Notes under the pieces: generated by a model
What the model was told of the DNA's origin: nothing
What the model saw: the letters and a program-made list of their open reading frames with translations, nothing else
Databases searched by the model: none
DNA from: CAZJHD01 sp964545855
Lineage (GTDB): Bacteria > Planctomycetota > UBA1135 > JACQFD01
Direction of reading: 5' to 3'
DNA length: 64,000 bases
Assembly: GCA_964545855.1 (NCBI GenBank)
Contig: CAZJHD010000023.1
Location: 1-64,000, forward strand
In this document: piece by piece, positions 8,627 through 16,065 of the stretch
Position numbering within the stretch: the first letter of the stretch is position 1
How the letters are laid out: the number at the start of each line of letters is the position of its first letter
Program-made: the position numbers and the translations under genes

Positions 8627-10043
8627 TCACGGGCGGCTTTCGGAGTCGGCACGGCTGCCCGAACCCGTGCGTCGATGACCGAAGGCAGCGATGGGCCGGG
8701 GCACGAGGAGCACGAGGGCCGGAAGGATGTGGAGCGCGGCCCGCGCAGGCGCGGTGATCGATTCCATCGCTTCGTAGTGCGGTGCGAGCACGACGCAGGC
8801 GATCTGCGCGGCCACGATCGCAAGACCGACCAGGATGCATCGCCCCGCGTGCACTGGGACCGCGGGGCTCGCGGCAAGGAGGAGCAGGAGCGCCGGTACG
8901 AAGGCTCCGAAAGGCGAGAGCGGTCCCAGCGTGTCCGTCGCGTTCTCCCATCCGACGGGCGAGATCCGCGAAGCCACGTGCCCGCAGAATCCTGCACAGC
9001 GCGCCGCCAGATCGCCGGGTGACGCAAGGAGCCGGAGCATCCCACCCCCACGAGCCGTCTCGTCCCAGGGCTCGCCGGTCACGGGGACGAGTCCATGCAG
9101 TGGGTAGAGAGCGAGCCAGGGCGCGACCGCAAGTGCGAGGACGAGCAACGAGATTCCGAGCCGCCTCGCCCGTTCCCGCGGGGCCGCGTCGAACGCGTGG
9201 ATCGTCGCGAGGAGCGGCGCCATGAGAGCGCCCTCCATCCGGATCAGCGGAAGTGCGCAGAGGTGTGCGACGACGGTTCTCGTCGGGGCGCCGCGGGCGA
9301 CGGCGCCGCCGGCGAGCGCGACCGCAGCGACGAAGGGCAGGTCGCCCATGAAGACGGCCCCGAGTTCGAAGACGATGGGGAGCGCGGCGAAACCGAAGGC
9401 CGCGATGACACGCGGAATCCGAGAGAGGCGGCCCTCGAGGAGCGCGGCGAATGCGCATGCGGCGGAGAGGGTGCCGAGAAGGGCGAAGGCGCGCATCGCC
9501 ATGCCGTCGAATCGCCCGGCACCGACGGAGTGCAGGGCGGCTGCCACCGGGAGGGCGAAGGGATAGCCCGCTCCGCGCGCCGAGGCGTAGGTCCAGGACG
9601 ACGGATCGATCCGCCCGGTGGTCGCGATGGCGTTCGCCTTGTGCCCCCAGACGTAGACCTCGTCGCCGAAGATCTGCGGACGGAGCAGTGCTTCGAGTGC
9701 AACGAGAGCGAGGGGCAGCACGAGCGCCACGAGGACGAGGCGATCACCGGACCGGCCCCCGGAAGGGCTTGGGTGCCCCCCCCCCCCCAGTTCCGGCGAG
9801 ACGGCGGAATCCGAGCGCCGTGAGCGCGAGCAATGCGAGACCAGCAACGGTCGCGACCGGCACGGGCAGCCCGAGACACTCCGCGAGCGGGCCGAGGAAA
9901 CCGCAGAGGGCGAATCCGAGGACGGCGGCGCTGGCGATGCCGGCGCAGGGTCCCTCACCTCGAAGCCCCAACAGCGCGCGGGCGCCGGCACCCGCCGCGA
10001 GGACGAGGAGCACCGAGGCGATCGCCGCGAGCGCCGTCGTCAC
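8627..10043 (-). pseudogene. GT-C-like polytopic membrane protein, frameshifted at a G13 tract
   Basis: Two adjacent frames make one membrane protein. The 5' part (from the GTG at 10043) has two hydrophobic segments and reaches a run of 13 G at 9788-9776, where it shifts frame and stops at 9744. The 3' part continues from the same tract in another frame with about eight more segments to 8627. Removing one base would give a continuous 471-aa protein. FGDEVYVWGHKANAI in the first loop, followed by YPFALPVAAALHS, resembles GT-C (dolichyl-phosphate-mannose-type) glycosyltransferases. It would transfer sugars from a polyprenyl donor at the membrane. The start overlaps the upstream gene by GTGA. 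Sequencing error, phase variation and true decay all remain possible. Confidence 0.7.
9776..9788. repeat. C13/G13 homopolymer inside a gene
   Basis: Thirteen consecutive C on the + strand lie within the GT-C-like gene. With 12 or 15 bases the frame would be open; with 13 it is broken. Such tracts are classic slipped-strand sites and also classic assembly errors. Confidence 0.9.
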
Positions 10044-10621
10044 GGCGAGCGCCGGAGAAGGCGCAGGGGATCGACCACTCGGACGAGCCGCGTTTCCGAG
10101 GCGAGCGTCCGTTCGAGGTCGGCGTCGGCGAGGGGCTCCGTCACGAGGACGAAGTCGGCGCGCGGGAGCTCCCGAGCGAGCGACTCTCCGTCCAGGAGGA
10201 CTCCATGACGCCGGAGGAAGCCGAGAAGGTCGGCGGGAAGATGATCGGCCTGGTCCGCGCGGGAGACCTGGAACTCCGGCGTGACTTGCGCGAGGACGAC
10301 CGTCTTCCTCAAGGGACCGAACCAGAAGTCGAAGTCCGGCGCGGGAATCGTCCCCGTGAGCACGAGCACGTGCGCCTCGGGAGGCAGCGCGACGCGGAGC
10401 GACTCCAGATAGCGCACGGCCGCGCGCGCCCGCGCGCCGTCGGCGCCGAGGTGCGTTCGGAGACTGCCCGTCTCGACGACGAGGGCCACCGCGGCGGAGG
10501 ACACGATCGTCGCACAGGCAACGACGACGGTGACGCGCCGAACGAGCGCGCGGGGCCGCCGATCGTCGCGCGCTTCGAAGCCGCCTTCGCGCCGTCGGCC
10601 GACCACCGCCGATCCGCTCAC
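10040..10621 (-). CDS. Single-pass membrane protein of unknown function
   Basis: The proposed 193-aa product starts at the GTG at 10621, which overlaps the TGA of the upstream lipoprotein gene (GTGA). One transmembrane segment lies at about residues 27-48 (VTVVVACATIVSSAAVALVV). The rest is a soluble domain with alternating strands and helices, including VLVLTGTIPAPDFDFWFGP and ADFVLVTEPLADADL; the pattern looks like the extramembrane domain attached to some GT-C-type membrane glycosyltransferases. Its own stop overlaps the GTG of the GT-C-like gene by 4 bp, which supports translational coupling and a joint role. I do not recognise a named family. Confidence 0.65.
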   Translation of the reverse strand: MSGSAVVGRRREGGFEARDDRRPRALVRRVTVVVACATIVSSAAVALVVETGSLRTHLGADGARARAAVRYLESLRVALPPEAHVLVLTGTIPAPDFDFWFGPLRKTVVLAQVTPEFQVSRADQADHLPADLLGFLRRHGVLLDGESLARELPRADFVLVTEPLADADLERTLASETRLVRVVDPLRLLRRSP

Positions 10622-11265
10622 TGCCTCGCGGCGCGCCGCGAGCTGCCCCCTTCGGTCCAGACGAGGCCCGTCACCCGATCCGCCGCGTCCCGCTCGACGC
10701 GGACCACGGCCGTCTCCGGCACCGGCGCGTGCCCGGCCGGCCCCGTGAACCACTCGGCCGCGTCGCGCGGGAAGAGAGCGCGCGGCGCCGAGCCGCCGGT
10801 GCTCGCCACGAGACAGGGTCGATCCAAGGAGAGCTGCAGCTCGGTCCCGTCCTCGAAGCGATAGCTCCCGGCGAGCTCGGCGAGCGTGCCCTGGCCGATC
10901 GTCGCCACACGCACGAGGTCGAAGGCGCCCGTCCAGTCGACGATCGTCACTTCGCCGTGGAGCGTCGCTCCGTCGACGCGGCCCGCGAACAGGTGCCGCT
11001 CGCCACCGCGGAGCAGCTCGATCCGCACCTGCTCGTCGTCCCAGGAGAGCTTCTGCAGGATCGGCGCCGGATCCTCCTTCGGCATCCGCACCTCGCCCAC
11101 GCGGACTCCGTCCATCGTCGCGATCGTGAGCATCACGAGGTGGAAGTCGTCGCCGCGGGTCCAGCCGCCCGCCCAGCTCCCTTCGGTCTTCCTGGGGGAC
11201 GCGGTGCAGGCGAAGCAGGAGAGCGCCGCCGCGAGGGCGGCGGCGGCGAACGCGAATCGACGCAT
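10618..11265 (-). CDS. Putative secreted lipoprotein
   Basis: The 215-aa protein starts with a signal sequence (residues 1-21, Ala-rich, ending ALSCFAC) with one or two candidate lipobox cysteines that fit the consensus imperfectly. The mature part is predicted to be beta-rich: GEVRMPKEDPAPILQKL, then GSYRFEDGTELQLSL and ALFPRDAAEWFTGPAG. The last segment resembles the small C-terminal domain found in beta-lactamase-like serine hydrolases and related secreted proteins, which supports a periplasmic or membrane-bound role. It begins 56 bp downstream of the HAD gene and is coupled by GTGA to the next membrane-protein gene. The function is unknown. Confidence 0.7.
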   Translation of the reverse strand: MRRFAFAAAALAAALSCFACTASPRKTEGSWAGGWTRGDDFHLVMLTIATMDGVRVGEVRMPKEDPAPILQKLSWDDEQVRIELLRGGERHLFAGRVDGATLHGEVTIVDWTGAFDLVRVATIGQGTLAELAGSYRFEDGTELQLSLDRPCLVASTGGSAPRALFPRDAAEWFTGPAGHAPVPETAVVRVERDAADRVTGLVWTEGGSSRRAARQ

Positions 11266-11321
11266 GGAGACTCCGGAGGATGGGACCGAGCGCGCTACTT
11301 CACCGGGCCGGCGCGGGTCGA

Positions 11322-12023
11322 TCAACCGGCGGCGTCGAGAAGGCTGCGCAGGGCATCGTCGCTCGAGAGGTCGTCGAGGACCCGATGGGCGCCCGCGCCG
11401 ACGAGATCCTCCCGCGGAGTCCGGCCGGTGCAGACCCCGATCGCGCGGAAGCCGTTCGCTCGCGCGCAGGCGACGTCGTGGACGGTGTCGCCGATGACGA
11501 GCACGCGGTCCGGCGGCGGATCGATGCCGTGATGCGCCGCGGCGCGCGCGCGCGCGACGGACGCGACGATGCGGCGGTCCTCGTGGTCGTCGCCGAAGCC
11601 TCCCGTCGGGAAGTAGCGGTGGAGCCCCCACCGCTCGAGCTTGATGCGCGCGCCGGGCTCGTAGTTGCCCGTGAGGAGCCCGAGCCTCGCCCCCGGCTCC
11701 GCCGCGAGACTCTCGAGAACGCGGCGAACGCCCGGCAGCACGGGGTCGCGCGGAAAGGCCGCCACCTCCTGCGCGAGCAGCGCGAGATAGCGCGCGCGCA
11801 GCGCCGCGCGCCGCTCCTCGAAGACCGCCGCGGCGACGCCGCAAGCCACCCCCATCTCGCGCAGGATGCGCGAGTCGGTGGAGCCGGCGAAGTGGACGCC
11901 CTCGGTGCGCTCGCGAACGTCGTCGATGCCGAAGACGTCGCCGAAGGCCGACTCGGCGGCGCGGCGCCCCACGCCTCGGTAGAGCACGAGCGTGCCGTCG
12001 ATGTCCCAGAGGAGGAGCTTCAC
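11322..12023 (-). CDS. HAD-superfamily hydrolase
   Basis: The 233-aa protein begins KLLLWDIDGTLV, with the HAD nucleophile Asp7 and acid/base Asp9. Motif II is LLTGN in the middle and motifs III-IV end with VLVIGDTVHDVACARANG. A helical cap sits between motif I and II, so this is a phosphoglycolate-phosphatase-like (Gph/PGMB) member that removes phosphate from small metabolites. The GTG at 12023 was chosen because it overlaps the TGA of the CDF transporter gene (GTGA, 12020-12023) and places motif I at the N-terminus; a longer upstream frame is a shadow. Confidence 0.85.
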   Translation of the reverse strand: MKLLLWDIDGTLVLYRGVGRRAAESAFGDVFGIDDVRERTEGVHFAGSTDSRILREMGVACGVAAAVFEERRAALRARYLALLAQEVAAFPRDPVLPGVRRVLESLAAEPGARLGLLTGNYEPGARIKLERWGLHRYFPTGGFGDDHEDRRIVASVARARAAAHHGIDPPPDRVLVIGDTVHDVACARANGFRAIGVCTGRTPREDLVGAGAHRVLDDLSSDDALRSLLDAAG

Positions 12024-13057
12024 GGACGGCGCGACGAGGGCTTGGGGGGATCGGGCGACACGGCCTCTTCGAGGCCGATCGGCGGGCGGTGCACGAAGTC
12101 CTCGACGCGCACGGCGCAGTCGGAGACGTCGCAGCGCGCGCAGTACTCGCGCCGGCACGGATCGGCGTGGAAGACGACGTCGACGGTGCCGTGCAAGGCG
12201 CGGTCGATGCGCTGCTCCAGCGCGTCGGAGATCGCGTGGGACCGCTCGATGGTCCAGAACTCGGGCATCACGAGGTGGGCATCGACGTGGGTCCGCGCAC
12301 CGGCGCGCAGCGCGCGGAGATGATGGACGCGGATGAGACCGCGGGGCCGCTCCGCCTCCATCGTCGCGAGCAACTTCTCGAGCGTGTCGCGGTCCTCCTC
12401 GTCGAGGAGGCCGCCCGCCGCCTGGCGCACGAGGCCGAAGCCCTCGCGCAGGAGCCAGAGGCCGACGAGCGCCGCCACCAGCGGATCGATCCACCAGAGT
12501 CGCGTCAGGGAGACGAGCGCGAGCCCACCCACCACGCCGGCGCTGGTCCAGACGTCGGCGAGCACGTGCTTGCCGTCGGCGACGAGCGCGAGCGACCGGG
12601 AACGGCGTCCCTGCCGCACGAGCCAGAGGCCGAGGACCGCGTTCGCGAGCGCCGCGCCTCCCGTGATCGCGAGTCCGAGGTCGAGCGCGCCGGGCATGCG
12701 GGCCGCGCCGACGGCGACGACGGCGGACACGAGGATCGACACGCCGGCGAAGGTGACGAGCCCGCCCTCGAAGACGGCGGAGAAGTACTCGATCTTGCCG
12801 TGCCCATAGGGGTGGTTGCGGTCGGCGGGCGTCCCCGCGAAGCGCAGGCTCCCGAGGAGGAACACCGCGGCGACGACGTTCACGATGCTCTCGAGCGCGT
12901 CCGAGAGGACGGCCGTGGAGCCCGTGAGGTGCCAGGCCAGGAACTTCGCACCCAGGATCGCGGCGCCGGCGACGAGGGAGACGAAACCCGCGCGCATGCG
13001 GTCGCGCTGGTCGGCCGCGGCCGATGCGTCGGGGGTCGTCGCCTGCGCGAGGATCAC
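12020..13057 (-). CDS. Cation diffusion facilitator (CDF) metal transporter with Cys-rich tail
   Basis: The 345-aa protein has six transmembrane segments and CDF signatures: SDALESIVN (segment II), NHPYGHGKIEYF (cytoplasmic loop) and DGKHVLADVWTS (segment V metal site). It exports divalent metals such as Zn, Fe, Mn or Co with proton antiport. The usual first-site His is Glu in SDALES. After the cytoplasmic domain, DPCRREYCARCDVSDC forms a four-Cys cluster close to the C-terminus, a likely extra metal-binding or sensing site. The start is GTG at 13057. It is the promoter-proximal gene of a five-gene leftward run, with the ubiD gene divergent. Confidence 0.9.
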   Translation of the reverse strand: MILAQATTPDASAAADQRDRMRAGFVSLVAGAAILGAKFLAWHLTGSTAVLSDALESIVNVVAAVFLLGSLRFAGTPADRNHPYGHGKIEYFSAVFEGGLVTFAGVSILVSAVVAVGAARMPGALDLGLAITGGAALANAVLGLWLVRQGRRSRSLALVADGKHVLADVWTSAGVVGGLALVSLTRLWWIDPLVAALVGLWLLREGFGLVRQAAGGLLDEEDRDTLEKLLATMEAERPRGLIRVHHLRALRAGARTHVDAHLVMPEFWTIERSHAISDALEQRIDRALHGTVDVVFHADPCRREYCARCDVSDCAVRVEDFVHRPPIGLEEAVSPDPPKPSSRRP

Positions 13058-13093
13058 GGGATCAGTGTCGCCGGTGGCGGCGATGGAACGAGC

Positions 13094-13173
13094 GACTCTG
13101 GCCCCGAATCATTCACGTCCCCGGGGGGCGCCCGGACGGCTCCCCGGGGCGTGCACGAATTCGGGGCCAGTCT
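13094..13173. repeat. Long imperfect hairpin between CDF and ubiD genes
   Basis: GACTCTGGCCCCGAATC at 13094-13110 pairs with GATTCGGGGCC-type sequence ending at 13173 (ATTCGGGGCCAGTC), and the inner CCCCGGGG blocks extend the stem to roughly 30 bp around a short GC-rich loop. The reverse complement of the left arm, GACGTGAATGATTCGGGGCC, resembles the termini of the dispersed repeat family (GTCGTGAATGAATCGGCGCC). The element ends 38 bp before the ubiD start. It may be a REP-type element or act on the divergent promoters. Confidence 0.75.
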
Positions 13174-13210
13174 CCTTGACCGGGGAGCTTCCGCGCCCGA
13201 CAAGCCGCCC

Positions 13211-14983
13211 GTGCACCGCAACCTCCGCGACTGGCTCTCGGCCCTCCGCGCGGCCGGAGACCTCGCCGAGATCGACGCGCCCGTCGATCCCCGCCTCGAG
13301 ATCGCGGAGATCCACCGCCGCGTGATCGCGGAGGGCGGCCCGGCGCTGCTCTTCCGGAGGCCCGTCGGATCGCGCTTCCCCGTCGCGACGAACCTCTTCG
13401 GCACCCCGTCGCGCGTGGAGCGGGCCTTCGGTCCGCGGCCGGAGGCCTTCGTCCGGGAGCTGGCTCGGGCGGCGACGGAGCTCCTGCCCCCGACGCCCGC
13501 GAAGCTGTGGGCGCGAAGGCGTCTCCTGCTGGACGCGCTGCGCGTCGGCACGCGGCGGGTGCGGAACGCACCGGTCCTCGAGGAGCGCATGGCGCCGCCG
13601 CGTCTCGGTGCGCTCCCGGCACTCACGAGCGCGCCGGAGGACGGCGGGCCCTTCGTGACGCTGCCGCTCGTCTACACGGAGCATCCGGATCCGGCGGTGC
13701 ACCAGAGCAACCTCGGGATGTACCGGCTGCAGGTCTTCGACGACCGCACCACGGGATTCCACGCGCAGATCGGCAAGGGCGGCGGCTTCCACCAGCACGA
13801 GGCGGAGCGGCGCGGCGAGGCGCTCCCCGTGAGCGTCTTCCTCGGCGGCCCGCCCGCCCTCACCCTCGCGGCGATCGCGCCGCTGCCGGAGGGCGTGCCG
13901 GAGGTGCTGCTCGCATCGCTCGTCGCGGGGAGCAAGCTCGGCGTGACGGCGGCGCCGGGCGGCGGTCACCGTCTCTTCGCGGAGGCCGAGTTCGCGCTGC
14001 GCGGCCGCGTGCCGCCGCGCGTCCGCCGCGTGGAGGGTCCCTTCGGAGACCACTACGGCTACTACTCCCTCGCGCACGAGTACCCGGTGCTCGAGGTCGA
14101 CGAGATCTACCACCGGCGCGACGCGATCTACCCGGCGACGGTCGTCGGCAAGCCCCGCCAGGAGGACTTCTTCCTGGGCGACCTGCTGCAGAGCCTGCTC
14201 TCCCCTCTCTTCCCGCTCGTGATGCCGGCGGTGCTCGACCTCTGGAGCTACGGAGACACGGGATTCCACTCGCTCGCGGCCGCCGTCGTGAAGGACCGCT
14301 ACGGCCGCGAGGCGCTCGCGTCGGCGTTCCGGATCCTGGGCGAGGGGCAGCTCTCGCTCACGAAGTTCCTGCTGCTCACCGACGCGCGGCTCGATCTCCG
14401 CGACTTCCCCCGCGTCCTCGAGCACGTCCTCGCGCGCTGCCGCTTCGAGACCGACCTCTTCGTCTTCTCGAACGTGTCGATGGACACGCTCGACTACACG
14501 GGCCCGCGCGTGAACGAAGGGAGCAAGGGCGTGCTGCTGGGACTCGGCGAGGCGATCCGCGAACTCCCGCGCGCGTTCCAGGGGGATCTCCCGGCGGGCG
14601 CGACGCGCGCCGAGGTCTTCTGCGGCGGCTGCCTCGTCCTCGAGGGCGCGAGCCACGAGCGCGACCGCGAGCTCCCGCGCCGCCTCGCCGGCGACGCGCG
14701 TCTCGCCGGCTGGCCGCTCGTCGTGCTCGCAGACGACGCCGCGGCGACGGCCGCGTCGGCCGAGGCTTTCCTCTGGCGCGTCTTCACGCGCTTCGAGCCG
14801 GCGGCCGACCTCCATGCGGCGGCGTCGCCCATCGTGCGCCACCACCTCGCCTACCGGCCGCCGATCGTGGTCGATGCCCGCGTGAAGCCCTGGTTCCCGC
14901 GGGAGGTGGATCCGTCGCCGGAGACCGCCGCGTTCGTGGACCGCCGCTGGAAGGAGTACTTCCCAAAGGGGCTCCGCGGCTGA
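13211..14983 (+). CDS. UbiD-family (de)carboxylase
   Basis: The 590-aa protein starts at GTG 13211 with HRNLRDWLSALRAAGDL, the usual UbiD N-terminus. EIAEIHRRV, ALLFRRPVGSRFPVATNLFG, QVFDDRTTGFHAQIGKGGG and EVDEIYHRRDAIYPATVVGK match the family. UbiD enzymes use prenylated FMN, made by UbiX, to decarboxylate or carboxylate aromatic and alpha,beta-unsaturated acids; in quinone biosynthesis they act on 4-hydroxybenzoate or futalosine-pathway intermediates. At 590 aa it is longer than E. coli UbiD (497 aa) and no ubiX is in the window. The N-terminal start is fixed by homology; the open frame upstream crosses the hairpin and is noncoding. Confidence 0.9.
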   Translation: MHRNLRDWLSALRAAGDLAEIDAPVDPRLEIAEIHRRVIAEGGPALLFRRPVGSRFPVATNLFGTPSRVERAFGPRPEAFVRELARAATELLPPTPAKLWARRRLLLDALRVGTRRVRNAPVLEERMAPPRLGALPALTSAPEDGGPFVTLPLVYTEHPDPAVHQSNLGMYRLQVFDDRTTGFHAQIGKGGGFHQHEAERRGEALPVSVFLGGPPALTLAAIAPLPEGVPEVLLASLVAGSKLGVTAAPGGGHRLFAEAEFALRGRVPPRVRRVEGPFGDHYGYYSLAHEYPVLEVDEIYHRRDAIYPATVVGKPRQEDFFLGDLLQSLLSPLFPLVMPAVLDLWSYGDTGFHSLAAAVVKDRYGREALASAFRILGEGQLSLTKFLLLTDARLDLRDFPRVLEHVLARCRFETDLFVFSNVSMDTLDYTGPRVNEGSKGVLLGLGEAIRELPRAFQGDLPAGATRAEVFCGGCLVLEGASHERDRELPRRLAGDARLAGWPLVVLADDAAATAASAEAFLWRVFTRFEPAADLHAAASPIVRHHLAYRPPIVVDARVKPWFPREVDPSPETAAFVDRRWKEYFPKGLRG

Positions 14984-14992
14984 GGTCCGCGA

Positions 14993-15946
14993 TCAGCGCC
15001 GGACGCGGCGGCGCTCGCCCTCGAGACGCTCGAGGCGCTCCAGCATCCGCATCAGGTCCGCGCGGAGCCGCTCGATCTCGGACCGCTCCCGGGAGTCGCC
15101 GTCGCCGCGCGCCGTCGTCTCGATGCGCTCCTCGATCTCGACCGTTCGCGGCGACGCCGCGAGCCGCTCCTCGGCTTGCCGCGCCTCGCGCCGCAGGACA
15201 CCCATCTTCTCGTCGAGGTCCGCCAAGCGCTCGCGGCCCTTCGCCGCGGCCTCCTCCATCCCGCGCTCCTCGGCGCGGCGGACCTCGCGGCGGATCACCT
15301 CCACGAGCTGCTCGCCGTCGGCCAACTGCGCGCGCCGATCGTCGAGCATCCGCTCGATCTCGGCGCGCTCGGGATCGGCGGCGCGGCGCTGCGACGGCGA
15401 GTCATCGGCGCGCGCCTCGCGCTCGCGGCCGGACGACGTCCGGACTTCGTCGAGGAGCCGCTCGCGCTCCTCCCGCGCCTGGTGCAGGCCCGCCATCTCC
15501 TCCTCCAAATTCGCGCGCGCGCTCTCGAGGCGCTTCGCCATGGCCGCCGCCTTCGGATGCGGCGGCTTCAGCCCCGCTGCCGCGAGTTCCTCGAGGGCCG
15601 AGCCGAGCTCGTGCACCTCGGCCCGACGCTGCTCGACGCGTGCCTCGCGCCGGGCGAGGTCCGCCGTCCTCCCGGCCGTTGCATCGTCCGCGCGGCCACG
15701 GTCCTCGCGTCGCCGATCGTCCCGCCCCCGGTCGTCGCGCTGCCAGGCTTCGGCTCGCATGCGCCACGCCTCGGCGATGGCGCGCGCCCCCTCGACGCGC
15801 TGGCCCCGCTCGAGAGCCGCGCGTCCCTCGCGCTCGAGCCCGTCGGCGCGTTCGAGCGGCCCGCGATCGTCTCCCCGCTGGGCGAAGGCGGCGCCCCCGA
15901 CGAGTCCGAGGGAGACGGCGAGGACGACGAGAGTGCTTCGGTGCAT
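14993..15946 (-). CDS. Secreted coiled-coil protein of unknown function
   Basis: The 317-aa protein has a clear signal peptide (residues 1-22, cleavage after AAFAQ). The rest is dominated by Arg, Glu and Ala in heptad-like patterns (for example EIERMLDDRRAQLADGEQL and EIERLRADLMRMLERLERL), so it should form long alpha-helical coiled coils in the periplasm. No enzymatic motif is visible. It converges on ubiD with 9 bp between stops and lies 119 bp downstream of the kinase gene in the same orientation, so it might share its mRNA. A structural or scaffolding role is an inference from composition only. Confidence 0.7.
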   Translation of the reverse strand: MHRSTLVVLAVSLGLVGGAAFAQRGDDRGPLERADGLEREGRAALERGQRVEGARAIAEAWRMRAEAWQRDDRGRDDRRREDRGRADDATAGRTADLARREARVEQRRAEVHELGSALEELAAAGLKPPHPKAAAMAKRLESARANLEEEMAGLHQAREERERLLDEVRTSSGREREARADDSPSQRRAADPERAEIERMLDDRRAQLADGEQLVEVIRREVRRAEERGMEEAAAKGRERLADLDEKMGVLRREARQAEERLAASPRTVEIEERIETTARGDGDSRERSEIERLRADLMRMLERLERLEGERRRVRR

Positions 15947-16065
15947 GGGTTCCTCCAGCGGCGAGCCGTCGACGGCGAGACGCGGCGCGCAGGATACCTC
16001 CGGGCTCCGGCGTCGTCCGACGGGCGCCGCGCGCTCGCGCCTCGGGGCACCCCGGCGGCGGCCTG

